DNA from: Lepturacanthus savala | Taxonomy: Eukaryota > Chordata > Actinopteri > Scombriformes > Trichiuridae | NCBI GenBank assembly: GCA_030544235.1 | Contig: CM060461.1 | Location: 29,015,633 to 29,079,632 of the forward strand | DNA: 64,000 bases | Reading direction: 5' to 3' | Shown: one piece after another, positions 1-13,178 of the stretch | Layout: each line of letters starts with the position of its first letter | Numbering within the stretch: the stretch's first letter is position 1 | Program-made: the position numbers and the translations under genes | Notes under the pieces: model-generated | Databases searched by the model: none | What the model saw: the letters and a program-made list of their open reading frames with translations, nothing else | Told to the model about the DNA's origin: nothing

Positions 1-3000
1 ACCTTTTTTTGACGACATGCTATAGTATGACTTTTTTTTGACGACATGCTATAGTATGACTTTTTTTTGACGACATGCTATAGTATGACCTTTTTTTGAC
101 GACATACTATATTATGACGTTTTTTTGACGACATGTTATAGTATGACCTTTTTTTGACGACATGCTATAGTATGACCGTTTTTTGACGACATGCTATAGT
201 ATGACCTTTTTTTGACGACATACTATAGTATGACCTTTTTTTGACGACATGCTATAGTATGACTTTTTTTTGACGACATACTATAGTATGACTTTTTTTT
301 GTCAAAATAGTATAGTATGACCTTTTTTTGACGACATGCTATAGTATGACTTTTTTTTGACGACATACTATAGTATGACCTTTTTTTGACGACATGCTAT
401 AGTATGACCTTTTTTTGACGACATACTATATTATGACGTTTTTTTGACGACATGTTATAGTATGACCTTTTTTTGACGACATGCTATAGTATGACCGTTT
501 TTTGACGACATGCTATAGTATGACCTTTTTTTGACGACATACTATAGTATGACCTTTTTTTGACGACATGCTATAGTATGACTTTTTTTTGACGACATAC
601 TATAGTATGACTTTTTTTGTCAAAATAGTATAGTATGACCTTTTTTTGACGACATGCTATAGTATGACTTTTTTTTGACGACATACTATAGTATGACCTT
701 TTTTTGACGACATGCTATAGTATGACTTTTTTTTGACGACATACTATAGTATGACTTTTTTTTGTCAAAATAGTATAGTATGACCTTTTTTTGACGACAT
801 GCTATAGTATGACCGTTTTTTGACGGCATGCTATAGTATGACCTTTTTTTGACGACATACTATAGTATGACTTTTTTTTGACGACATGCTATAGTATGAC
901 TTTTTTTGACGACATACTATAGTATGACGTTTTTTGACGACATGTTACAGTATGAAATTTTTTTGACGACATGCTATAGTATGACCATTTTTTGACGACA
1001 TGCTATAGTATGACCTTTTTTTGACGACATACTATAGTATGACTTTTTTTTGACGACATGCTATAGTATGACTTTTTTTGACGACATACTATAGTATGAC
1101 GTTTTTTTGACGACATGTTATAGTATGACCTTTTTTTGACGACATGCTATAGTATGACCATTTTTTGACGACATGCTATAGTATGACCTTTTTTTGACGA
1201 CATACTATAGTATGACCTTTTTGTGACGACATGCTATAGTATGACCTTTTTTTGACGAAATACTATAGTATGACTTTTATTTGACAACATGTTATAGTAT
1301 GACGTTTTTGGACGACATACTATAGTATGACCTTTTTTTGACGACATGCTATAGTATGACCGTTTTTTGACGACATGCTATAGTATGACCGTTTTTTGAC
1401 GACATGCTATAGTATGACCTTTTTTTGACGACATGCTATAGTATGACCTTTTTTTGATGACATGCTATAGTATGACTTTTTTTTGACGACATACTATAGT
1501 ATGACCTTTTTTTGACGACATGCTATAGTATGACCATTTTTTGACGACATGGTATAGTATGACCTTTTTTTGACGACATACTATAGTATGACCTTTTTTT
1601 GACGAAATACTATAGTATGACTTTTTTTTGACAACATGTTATAGTATGACGTTTTTGGACGACATACTATAGTATGACCTTTTTTTGACGACATGCTATA
1701 GTATGACCGTTTTTTGACGACATGCTATAGTATGACCGTTTTTTGACGACATGCTATAGTATGACCTTTTTTTGACGACATGCTATAGTATGACCTTTTT
1801 TTGATGACATGCTATAGTATGACTTTTTTTTGACGACATACTATAGTATGACCTTTTTTTGACGACATGCTATAGTATGACTTTTTTTTGACGACATACT
1901 ATAGTATGACCTTTTTTTGACGACATGCTATAGTATGACCTTTTTTTGACGACATGCTATAGTAGGACTTTTTTTTGACGACATACTATAGTATGACCTT
2001 TTTTGGATGAAATGCAAGAGTATGACCTTTTTTTGACGACATACTATAGTATGACCTTTTTTGGATGAAATGCAAGAGTATGACCTTTTTTTGACGACAT
2101 ACTATAGTATGACTTTTTTTGGACGACATACTATAGTATGACCTTTTTTTGATGTCATGCTATGGTATGACTTTTTTTGACAACATACTATAGTATGACC
2201 TTTTTTTGACGACATACTATCTGACTTTTTTTTGACGACATATTATAGTTTGACCTTTTTTGGACGACATACTATAGTATGACCTTTTTTTGACGACATG
2301 CTATAGTATGACCTTTTGTTGACGACATGCTATAGTATGACTTTTGTTTGACAACATACTATAGTATGACCTTTTTTTGACGAAATACTATAGTATGACT
2401 TTTTTTTGACAACATGCTATAGTATGACCGTTTTTTGACGACATGCTATAGTATGACCTTTTTTTGACGACATGCTATAGTATTACTTTTTTTTGACGAC
2501 ATGCTATAGTATGACTTTTTTTGACGACATACTATAGTATGACGTTTTTTTGAAGACATGTTATAGTATGACGTTTTTTTGACGACATGCTATAGTATGA
2601 AATTTTTTTGACGACATGCTATAGTATGACCTTTTTTTGACGACATGCTATAGTATGACCTTTTTTTGACGACATGCTATAGTATGACCTTTTTTTGATG
2701 ACATGCTATAGTATGACTTTTTTTTGACGACATACTATAGTATGACCTTTTTTTGACGACATGCTATAGTATAACTTTTTTTTGACGACATGCTATAGTA
2801 TGACCGTTTTTTGACGACATGCTATAGTATGACCTTTTTTTGACGACATGCTATAGTATGACCTTTTTTTGACGACATGCTATAGTATGACCTTTTTTTG
2901 ACGACATGCTATAGTATGACTTTTTTTGACGACATACTATAGTATGACTTTTTTTTGACGACATGCTATAGTATGACCTTTTTTGGATGACATACTATAG

Positions 3001-6000
3001 TATGACGTTTTTTTGACGACATGTTATAGTATGACCTTTTTTTGACGACATGCTATAGTATGACCATTTTTTGACGACATGGTATAGTATGACCTTTTTT
3101 TGACGACATGCTATAGTATGACCTTTTTTTGACGACATACTATATTATGACGTTTTTTTGACGACATGTTATAGTATGACCTTTTTTTGACGACATGCTA
3201 TAGTATGACCGTTTTTTGACGACATGCTATAGTATGACCTTTTTTTGACGACATACTATAGTATGACTTTTTTTTGTCAAAATAGTATAGTATGACCTTT
3301 TTTTGACGACATGCTATAGTATGACCTTTTTTTGACGACATACTATAGTATGACCTTTTTTTGACGACATGCTATAGTATGACTTTTTTTTGACGACATG
3401 CTATAGTATGACCTTTTTTGGATGACATACTATAGTATGACGTTTTTTTGACGACATGTTATAGTATGACCTTTTTTTGACGACATGCTATAGTATGACC
3501 ATTTTTTGACGACATGGTATAGTATGACCTTTTTTTGACGACATGCTATAGTATGACCTTTTTTTGACGACATACTATATTATGACGTTTTTTTGACGAC
3601 ATGTTATAGTATGACCTTTTTTTGACGACATGCTATAGTATGACCGTTTTTTGACGACATGCTATAGTATGACCTTTTTTTGACGACATACTATAGTATG
3701 ACTTTTTTTTGTCAAAATAGTATAGTATGACCTTTTTTTGACGACATGCTATAGTATGACCTTTTTTTGACGACATACTATAGTATGACCTTTTTTTGAC
3801 GACATGCTATAGTATGACTTTTTTTTGACGACATACTATAGTATGACTTTTTTTGTCAAAATAGTATAGTATGACCTTTTTTTGACGACATGCTATAGTA
3901 TGACCGTTTTTTGACGGCATGCTATAGTATGACCTTTTTTTGACGACATACTATAGTATGACTTTTTTTTGACGACATGCTATAGTATGACTTTTTTTGA
4001 CGACATACTATAGTATGACGTTTTTTGACGACATGTTACAGTATGAAATTTTTTTGACGACATGCTATAGTATGACCGTTTTTTGACGACATGCTATAGT
4101 ATGACCGTTTTTTGAAGACATGCTATAGTATGACCTTTTTTTGACGACATGCTATAGTGTGACCTTTTTTTGATGACATGCTATAGTATGACTTTTTTTT
4201 GACGACATGCTATAGTATGACTTTTTTTTGACGACATACTATAGTATGACCTTTTTTTGACGACATGCTATAGTATGACCTTTTTTTGACGACATGCTAT
4301 AGTATGACTTTTTTTTGACGACATGCTATAGTATGACCTTTTTTGGATGACATACTATAGTATGACGTTTTTTTGACGACATGTTATAGTATGACCTTTT
4401 TTTGACGACATGCTATAGTATGACCATTTTTTGACGACATGCTATAGTATGACCTTTTTTTGACGACATACTATAGTATGACCTTTTTGTGACGACATGC
4501 TATAGTATGACCTTTTTTTGACGAAATACTATAGTATGACTTTTATTTGACAACATGTTATAGTATGACGTTTTTGGACGACATACTATAGTATGACCTT
4601 TTTTTGACGACATGCTATAGTATGACCGTTTTTTGACGACATGCTATAGTATGACCGTTTTTTGACGACATGCTATAGTATGACCTTTTTTTGACGACAT
4701 GCTATAGTATGACCTTTTTTTGATGACATGCTATAGTATGACTTTTTTTTGACGACATACTATAGTATGACCTTTTTTTGACGACATGCTATAGTATGAC
4801 TTTTTTTTGACGACATACTATAGTATGACCTTTTTTTGACGACATGCTATAGTATGACCTTTTTTTGACGACATGCTATAGTAGGACTTTTTTTTGACGA
4901 CATGCTATAGTATGACTTTTTTTTGACGACATACTATAGTATGACGTTTTTTGACAAAATAGTATAGTATGACCTTTTTTTGACGAAATACTATAGTATG
5001 TCTTTTTTTTGACAACATGTTATAGTATGACCTTTTTGGACGACATATTATAGTATGACCTTTTTTGGATGACATGCTATAGTATGACCTTTTTTGGATG
5101 ACATGCTATAGTATGACCTTTTTTTGACGACATACTATAGTATGACCTTTTTTGGATGACATGCAAGAGTATGACCGTTTTTTGACGACATGCTATAGTA
5201 TGACCGTTTTTTGACGACATGCTATAGTATGACCTTTTTTTGACGACATGCTATAGTATGACCTTTTTTTGATGACATGCTATAGTATGACTTTTTTTTG
5301 ACGACATACTATAGTATGACCTTTTTTTGACGACATGCTATAGTATGACTTTTTTTTGACGACATACTATAGTATGACCTTTTTTTGACGACATGCTATA
5401 GTATGACCTTTTTTTGACGACATGCTATAGTAGGACTTTTTTTTGACGACATGCTATAGTATGACTTTTTTTTGACGACATACTATAGTATGACGTTTTT
5501 TGACAAAATAGTATAGTATGACCTTTTTTTGACGAAATACTATAGTATGTCTTTTTTTTGACAACATGTTATAGTATGACCTTTTTGGACGACATATTAT
5601 AGTATGACCTTTTTTGGATGACATGCTATAGTATGACCTTTTTTGGATGACATGCTATAGTATGACCTTTTTTTGACGACATACTATAGTATGACCTTTT
5701 TTGGATGACATGCAAGAGTATGACCTTTTTTTGACGACATACTATAGTATGACCTTTTTTGGATGAAATGCAAGAGTATGACCTTTTTTTGACGACATAC
5801 TATAGTATGACTTTTTTTGGACGACATACTATAGTATGACCTTTTTTTGATGTCATGCTATGGTATGACTTTTTTTGACAACATACTATAGTATGACCTT
5901 TTTTTGACGACATACTATCTGACTTTTTTTTGACGACATATTATAGTTTGACCTTTTTTGGACGACATACTATAGTATGACCTTTTTTTGACGACATGCT

Positions 6001-7065
6001 ATAGTATGACCTTTTGTTGACGACATGCTATAGTATGACTTTTGTTTGACAACATACTATAGTATGACCTTTTTTTGACGACATGCTATATTATGACTTT
6101 TTTTTGACAACATACTAAAGTATGACCTTTTTTCGACGACATCCTATAGTATGACGTTTTTTTGACGACATACTATAGTCTGACCTTTTTTGGATGAAAT
6201 GCAAGAGTATGACCTTTTTTTGACGACATACTATAGTATGACTTTTTTTGGATGACATGCTATAGTATGACCTTTTTTTGACGACATGCTATAGTATGAC
6301 CCTTTTTTGACGACATGCTATAGTATGACTTTTGTTTGACAACATACTATAGTATGACCTTTTTTGACGACATGCTATAGTATGACTTTTGTTTGACAAC
6401 ATACTATAGTATGACCGTTTTTCGACGACATACTATAGTATGACCTTTTTTTGACGACGTGCTATAGTATGACCTTTTTTTGACGACATGCTATAGTGTG
6501 ACTTTTTTTTGACAACATACTATAGTATGCCCTTTTTTTGACGACATACTATAGTCTGACTTTTTTTTGACGACATGTTATAGTTTGACCTTTTTTGGAC
6601 GACATGCTATAGTATGACTTTTTTTTGACAACATACTATAGTATGACCTTTTTTTGACGACATGCTATAGTATTACTTCTTTTTGACAACATACTATAGT
6701 ATGACCGTTTTTCGACGACATACTATAGTATGACCTTTTTTTGACGACGTGCTATAGTATTACTTTTGTTTGACAACATACCATAGTATGACCGTTTTTC
6801 GACGACATACTATAGTATGACCGTTTTTCGACGACATACTATAGTATGACCCTTTTTTGACGACATGCTATAGTATTACTTTTGTTTGACAACATACTAT
6901 AGTATGACCTTTTTTAGACGATATGCTATAGTATGACTTTTGTTTTACAACATACTATAATATGACTGTTTTTCGACGACATACTATAGTATGACCGTTT
7001 TTTTACGACATGCTATAGTATGACCTTTTTTCGACGACATACTATAGTATGACTTATATATAGTA
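1..7065 (+). repeat. Satellite array, ~29-bp unit, about 240 copies
   Basis: The whole stretch is a head-to-tail array in one orientation. Each unit is a run of 6-8 T, then GACGACAT, then RCTATAGTATGAC (R is G or A). Variable positions are the base before the T-run (CC, CG, CA, T, CGT), the R, and the T-run length, giving units of 28-30 bp. In the A-type unit the core CATACTATAGTATG is a perfect 14-bp palindrome; the G-type breaks it at two symmetric positions. A rarer variant replaces the GACGACAT segment with GTCAAAATAG (301, 619, 764, 3276, 3711, 3855) or GACAAAATAG (4953, 5502). Stop codons and indels leave no open frame of 60 codons. Units after about 6060 are more varied (GTTTGACAAC, TTTCGACGAC), as is usual at an array edge. 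The left edge lies outside the window. I cannot say whether it is centromeric, subtelomeric or interstitial. Confidence 0.98.
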
Positions 7066-7279
7066 TGAATTCTTGATGCGCTATTACGAGATTCAGTTGG
7101 CAGATACGTCCCATGACAGATTCGTTGCCTTATAAACAGTTTGGCGCGTCAGCGTGTGTTCGAAACAGTTTCGGTATCGGTCACGTGACTTTGTTAAAGC
7201 GATACGTGCACCGACAGGGGTTTCGTTCTATGAGCTCGACGCATGCGCCGACGCATCGGTGTTGCCGGACCCATCACTA
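7066..7279. mobile_element. CpG-rich block ending in a hAT-like terminus
   Basis: This ~210-bp block directly after the satellite has about 20 CpG dinucleotides (GGCGCGTCAGCG, GACGCATGCGCCGACGCATCG) in otherwise CpG-poor sequence. It contains CACGTGAC and TTCGAAAC motifs typical of fish hAT-type non-autonomous elements. It ends in CCCATCACTA, whose reverse complement TAGTGATGGG resembles hAT terminal repeats. No matching left terminus or 8-bp target duplication could be assigned, because the other side is satellite, so assignment is tentative. The alternative is a small CpG island. Positions 7280-7441 that follow are AT-rich with nothing recognised. Confidence 0.4.
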
Positions 7280-7441
7280 GCAGTGTGTTTAAAAACATGA
7301 GTGAAGCTAAAATCCTTATAATCATTTTTATTTTGATGCATTGGGAACACTGCAGTTTTTTATACTAAATCAAAATGTGGAGAAAACTGTTTAATTCTTT
7401 TTAATTACTTTACAGAATATTAAGAAAAATGAATATTAAGC

Positions 7442-7895
7442 CGTTCACAAAATAGCAGTGTCTGAGTTTTTCTTTATAACTTTAATATTTACTTTATAAA
7501 CTGAAAAATCTTCAGGTTTTTGCATTCCTGTGACTCACTAACGTCGTATTTAATTGTTGTGACCTGCTTCACATCTGTGTTGCATGGAGTCGACCAACTT
7601 CTGGCACCTATGAGTGGCTGTTTCAGCCTCACAATTCCTCTGAAATTCTTGGTTTTGCCCCAGAAACAACATTTTTGATATTAGCCCACAAGTTTTCAGT
7701 GAGGTTTGGGGATTGGTTTGACCACTCCAGGACTTAATTTTGTTGGTCTGGAACCAAGATGCTGCTGATTCACTGGTGTGTTTGGTTGTTTATCTTGTTG
7801 AAACACACATTTCAAGGGCATTTCCTCTTCAGCATAATGTAACATGACATCTTTGAGTATTTTTTATTTAGGCAAACTTATATATGATCAGAAAA
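7442..7895 (-). pseudogene. Tc1/mariner transposase relic, C-terminal part with one terminal repeat
   Basis: On the minus strand this matches the 3' half of a fish Tc1-like transposon. The terminus GTTCACAAAATAGCAGTGTC (7443-7462) corresponds to the family's inverted repeat. Reading leftwards from 7890, broken frames give HYAEEEMPLK, VFQQDK, a corrupted Lys-His-Thr-Ser stretch, and then a tail resembling the region from the Trp-Pro...Asp-Leu-Asn-Pro segment to the stop. The DDE domain's second Asp context (FQQD) is still visible. The downstream segment that carries the catalytic Glu is too decayed to place. The 5' half of the element, including the DNA-binding domains, is missing. It is dead. 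Confidence 0.75.
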
Positions 7896-8470
7896 TAGAT
7901 AAACAGTGGTTCCATAAATTCCAGTCGCCAGAGACAGGAGACTTTTAGAACACTTCGCCTGTTCCGCAGCAATGATATAGTTAATGAGGTGAGTCAAAAG
8001 ATATGGGGAAGTATCCAACTCCCAGTGCTCCTCCATAACTGTTTATTGACTAATTGATTGATAATATCCTGATTCATACTAGCAGAGCGGCTGCCATGCA
8101 GAGGCTGGCTGTGCCAAACAGGGAGGAAGCCAATTTGATTCAGGAAACAGTCAATTTTCTGTCTTTTCAAGTTTGTGATATAAATAAAGTGCTTCTTTGT
8201 GCTTCATGAGACAAAGACACAAAAGCAAAGGTTTTCAATCACTTGGTGTGGATACAAATTTTACGATCTTTGTAATAAATTATTTATCAGCATTGTGTTT
8301 GCCACCAACCAGCACCTCAAAAACACACTGGTAACACTTAATATATTGTTTTCCTTACAGCAACAACGATTTTATGTTAAACTACAAGGGCTGCGTCTTA
8401 AATTATTTCTTGACTGGCCACTGTAACAAATTTGAGATAAATGAATTTTAAGTTTTTATTAAGATGAACC
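7896..8470. other. Unassigned non-coding sequence
   Basis: No gene, RNA or recognisable repeat was seen. A 75-codon open frame at 8199-8426 has no family resemblance and is AT-rich. I regard it as chance. Confidence 0.5.
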
Positions 8471-8785
8471 ATTTATTGTGAGTTTCCTGTCCTGTGCATC
8501 ATACATTAAAGAAATGCTCACTACCTGGATTTAGAAACTGTTTCACAGCTTGTTTGTACTTCTTTGACTTAGTGATGTCATGCAGTAGCTCCTCCTGTTC
8601 ACCTGCCCCATTGTCACCCATTCAGTTTTCCAAGTGAAAATCAGCCAGAAGACACATCATCAGAAGAGAGATTCATAAATATTTATGACAGACCAAAAAT
8701 AACCTGTGCTTTCTGAAGCTCCAGCGATTTTTTTGTACTTTAAATTGCAAATATATCACATTTGTGGTATCAAAACTTCAAATAA
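8471..8785 (+). mobile_element. TTAA-type (Kolobok-like) fragment, copy 1
   Basis: This shares several landmarks in order with the complete copy at 18968-19848 and the fragment at 25804-26090: GCATCATACATTAAAGAAAT, the CCTGGATTTAGAAACTG block, a TTGACTTAGTGATGTCATGC block and AAATCAGCCAGAAG. It then has an AATATTTATGACAGACC block and a terminal part reading GGTATCAAAACTTCAAATAA. Both termini are missing. At 8785 it runs straight into the next MITE, and that junction recurs at 10.9 and 11.3 kb. Confidence 0.6.
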
Positions 8786-9395
8786 TGGTGGCCGATAGGG
8801 GCATATGCTCATCAAATGGCAAAACACTACAAACACAGAAATGTTGTAGAACCAAAAACACATGAAACATAGGCAAAAAATGCTGCAGATATAAAACACA
8901 AAGGGGAAAGTGAAAAGGTTTGTTTTAACTTTTATGTATTTTTTAAAACACTTGGCTGTCATCTTTTACAATATCATAGATGAGCAGCATAGTTTCTTAG
9001 CTGAAGTTGGCCTGTTTTAATTTATTTAACCATAGTTTTCACTGCAACACCGTCTCCTCATATTAGACACTAATGTCAGGTGGTCAGAGAGATGACAAGC
9101 TGAGTGCAGACTGATTACAGGCCAAGAAGAAAAAGGGAGCAAATGGGAAGAAAAGTGAGTGAATTTACGGTTGCTTTGGGGGTTTGTGTATTTTTTGATA
9201 TTGCAGCATTTCCCTTTTGCCTTTTTCCTGGATTTGTAAAACTCTGCTTCTGCTTTATTTCTGTGATTGCAGCATTTTTTTCCTGCATTATAGTTTTATG
9301 CTTTTTGTGTTTTTGGTTTTGCATCATTTCTTTATTTGCAGGGTTTTGGGGCAGGTTTGCTCCCGTCAGCCACCGTATATGTAGGGACCTTTAAA
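8786..9395. mobile_element. Palindromic MITE, ~610 bp, GGTGGCYG ends
   Basis: The left arm starts GGTGGCCGATAGGGGC and continues with GCAAAACACTACAAACACAG and AGAACCAAAAACACATGAAA. The reverse complement of the right end (from about 9385) starts GGTGGCTGACGGGAGC and continues with an AAATGATGCAAAACCAAAAA block. The arms are therefore imperfect inverted repeats of about 100 bp around a short unrelated centre. The right arm extends further, with AGGAAAAAGGCAAAAGGGAA read on the minus strand. There is no coding capacity: the 96-codon frame at 9104-9394 is simply the right arm. Superfamily unknown. Confidence 0.6.
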
Positions 9396-9530
9396 ACTCT
9401 TTAGTAGAAGTTGGTCTCTGCAGCTTTGTGAATAAATTTAAAGAGGAACCTCTTAGTGAGGAACTTTTACTGCTATTTAGTCGCCTTCCCAGTGGTAAGA
9501 TACAATGTTTTGTGAATACGCCCCCGGGAG
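9396..9530 (+). mobile_element. Fragment of GAATATGGCC-ended MITE family
   Basis: The blocks AGAAGTTGGTCTCTGCAGCT, AAAGAGGAACCTCTTAG and TTTTGTGAATACGCCCC are diverged equivalents of the right part of the element at 16297-17124. Those are AAAGTTGGTCCCAGCAGCTT, AAGAGGAACTAAGAAC and CTTGTGAATATGGCC. Only the right end is present. Positions 9531-9758 hold nothing recognisable. Confidence 0.5.
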
Positions 9531-9756
9531 ACAGTTCAAGGTCATGTAGATTGTTTAATTGCAGTTGGTGAGCCGCACTAATAGTTTAACAGATGTAATG
9601 ACCATTGATGGGGTGACGTTCTTTATGGTATTCTTCCCCAATGCCTTTAGCTTAATTGTGTCTGTTTGTCACATTAATCAGAGCAATTAGAGCGATAGCG
9701 GAAGATATGTGCCCTCCTGACAAGGAGTACTACATTATGTTGGTGTGAAAGCCTAC

Positions 9757-10609
<853 letters not shown>

Positions 10610-11690
10610 CTCCATGGAGGACCGGCTTGTTTCTTTTTCAGTTCTAAATCTCCTCTAGGCGATCAAATGATATGACATTTTGTGGCTGAAGGCCATATAA
10701 ATCACCTAATTCTCTTTTGTCTTCTAACTGAAAATCAGCCAATCAGAAGAGAGGTTTATGAATATTTGTGACAGACCAACCTGTGCTTTCTAAAGCTCCA
10801 GCAAGACACTTGAGAGTTGATTTTTTTACACCTTAAATTTCAAATATATCATGGTAGAGGTATCAAATTTTCAAATAAAACCTCAAATGGGTACGTTGGG
10901 TACGGGTACAATATGGGTACGGTGGCCGTTAGGGACCAATGCAAAACACAGAAATGATGCAAAACCAAAGGATATATAAACTCAATGATGGACTGGCTTG
11001 TTTTGTTTTCAGGTCAGTTTGACATTTCAGTTCAAAATCTTCTACAGGCGATCAAATGATTTGACATTTTGTTAATTCACACTTATTGTCAGCTGCAGAA
11101 ATATATTTCATGACCCTGCCCCCATGCTGTCATTACCACTTTTTTGGCCTTTCAAGTGAAAATCAGCCAATCAGAAGAGAAACTTATGAATATTAGACAG
11201 AATATATAGACAGACCAAAAAAAACACCTGTGCTGCCTGGAGCTCCAGCCAACCAGAGTTGTTTTTTACATTTAAAATTGCAAATATATCATCTTATGGG
11301 TATCAAAATTTTAAATAAAAAACATGGAAAATATGACTAGGGGCAAATGCGCCACAAACGGCAAAATGCTACAGACAGAAATGATGCAAAACCAAAAAGA
11401 TATAAGCTCTATGGAGGACTGGCTTGTTTCTTTTCCCGGTCAGTTTAACATTTTAGTTCAAAATCTCCTATAGGCGATCAAATGATTTGAAATTTTGTGA
11501 CTCAAGCCCATATAAATCAGTCATTTTCATCCACAGAAATGTATTTTATGACCCTGCCCCCACACTGTCATACACTGTCATCTGGAGCAGCATCGAGACG
11601 CTTGAGAAAGCACTGTAAAGGTACATTGACTTGAATTTTTGGGCTTTAAGTCGCAAATATTTCATGTTAGGGGTATTAAAAACGTTCAAT
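10610..11690 (+). repeat. Three diverged tandem copies of a composite transposon segment
   Basis: Units start at 10610 (CTCCATGGAGGACCGGCTTG), 10981 (CTCAATGATGGACTGGCTTG) and 11407 (CTCTATGGAGGACTGGCTTG). Each continues with CAGTTCTAAATCTCC or TAGTTCAAAATCTCC, then AGGCGATCAAATGAT. Units 1 and 2 then carry the AAATCAGCCAATCAGAAGAG block of the TTAA-type family, GGTATCAAA(A)TTTT, and the start of the GGTGGCCG MITE with GAAATGATGCAAAACCAAA. Unit lengths are about 371 and 426 bp; the third is partial (ends near 11690). Divergence between units is substantial, so the duplication is old. Confidence 0.8.
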
Positions 11691-12539
11691 ACAATCCAGA
11701 TGAGCGCAGGACACGGAGCCCTCTGACTCAGGCCTCACATGTCTGGCTGAACAGGTAGCGTCCTTCAGCTCCTTTTTCTTGCTGAACAAAACAAGAACAA
11801 ATGTGTCTTTTGTGGAACAACACAGGTCATCCTGCATCCTTCTTCCCACTAGAAATAACAGAATTAGCATTTCTGCTCTCCAGTAATTAAGTTATTGATG
11901 GACCTCAGTGAATTCGGTAAATGTGGAAATACTGCTTTGCTTAATCAAGATGTCAGTTGCAAGATTCAAAGTGTATCTCACTTAATGGTAGAAGACGCTT
12001 CTCCTTTTGTGTATAAGAAGAGAAATGCAAGCACCTGGGTCAAATGAGATTTTATGTCTCGGAGGAGTTCATCAAATTTAATTATGATACATATAATTAC
12101 CAAAAGCAATCTTCTGTGTGGTAGGAATAATCATTTCAGAGAGACATTGGCACCTGCAGGGGTAAGACGTAATTTAGAGACAGTCTAGAGTGACAGGAGA
12201 AAGAGACAGAAACGGGTGATTGCTGTAAACCCTGCAGGGAAAACTGCAGCAGTCGGCCTGAGACGTCTCCTCACTACTACCGTTAGAGCTTAAAAACCGG
12301 CTGCATATGTAAACCCCACTTAACCCATGTTAATGTCATGAAGTCAGGATGTGATGTCAGGACATGCAAAATTTATTTCTGTTGTTTGTGAGAAATTGTT
12401 TATTGAGAGTTTGCAGAATATGTTCACTGTTCATGTTATTTGTTTTAGTTTTGTTTTCAGCTATTTATTTTTTTTACATGTTTTACATGTGAAATAAACA
12501 TACACATATGATAGCATATTAGCGCCAGGGTGGAAAAAA
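11691..12539. other. Unassigned non-coding sequence
   Basis: Nothing recognised. A 64-codon minus-strand frame at 11676-11870 partly overlaps the decayed repeat and has no family signature. Confidence 0.5.
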
Positions 12540-12790
12540 AAATGAAATTATAAGACAGAAAGTCAAAACTGTTAGTTTAAAGGTTGAAATGAAATACAAA
12601 TTCATAATTATGAGATAAAATCTAAATTATGAATTATATTTTATCTCATAATGATGACTTTGTAGCTCATAATCTTGACTTTCTAACTCATAATTTTGAC
12701 TTTTTATCTTATCATTATGCCTTTGTATCTCCTATTTTGACCTTTTATCTCATAATTAGGATTTTGTATCTCATAACTTTTTATCCTATA
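12540..12790 (+). repeat. ~21-bp minisatellite with an inverted leading arm
   Basis: From 12644 there are about six diverged units of the type CTCATAATNNTGACTTTNTA. Just upstream lies a unit in the opposite orientation. TCATAATTATGAGATAAAAT (12602-12621) pairs with ATTTTATCTCATAATGATGA (12638-12657) at 19 of 20 positions, enclosing a 16-nt loop. The region is about 75% AT. Confidence 0.8.
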
Positions 12791-13129
12791 AGTCTTTCTT
12801 TGTAATTCTTATTTTTTATTCTCTGGTGGGAATGTGCTTCTATATATACACACCTACATTCTACTTCAAGGGAACACAAATTATTTGAGTACTTTTTGTT
12901 TGATTATGAAAATATTGACACCTTTCACCGTAGAATACAAACATAAGCCTCTGTCAATCCAGATGTTTTTACAAAGAGCTGAATTCATCACAATATGTGA
13001 AGAAAGGCTGCAGTGCAGCTGGTGCAGCTGGAGGTAGAGGTTAGTTATGATGGCTTTAGGATCACAGCTATAATTGGTTCCTTCTAAAGGGTGAGAAGGG
13101 GTAGGTTTATAAGGAGGGACATTGCCCCC

Positions 13130-13131
<2 letters not shown>

Positions 13132-13164
<33 letters not shown>

Positions 13165-13178
13165 CACACACATACACA
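13132..13178 (+). repeat. (CA)n microsatellite
   Basis: Fifteen pure CA units to about 13161, then interrupted CTACACACACATACACA. Confidence 0.97.

Noticed and set aside
1..7065. CRISPR-like array of ~29-bp repeats
   Set aside because: There are no unique spacers: the whole unit repeats. The surrounding sequence is vertebrate and there are no cas genes.
1..7065. Phased A-tract DNA bending by the T-runs
   Set aside because: The ~29-bp spacing is about 2.8 helical turns, so successive tracts are not in phase.
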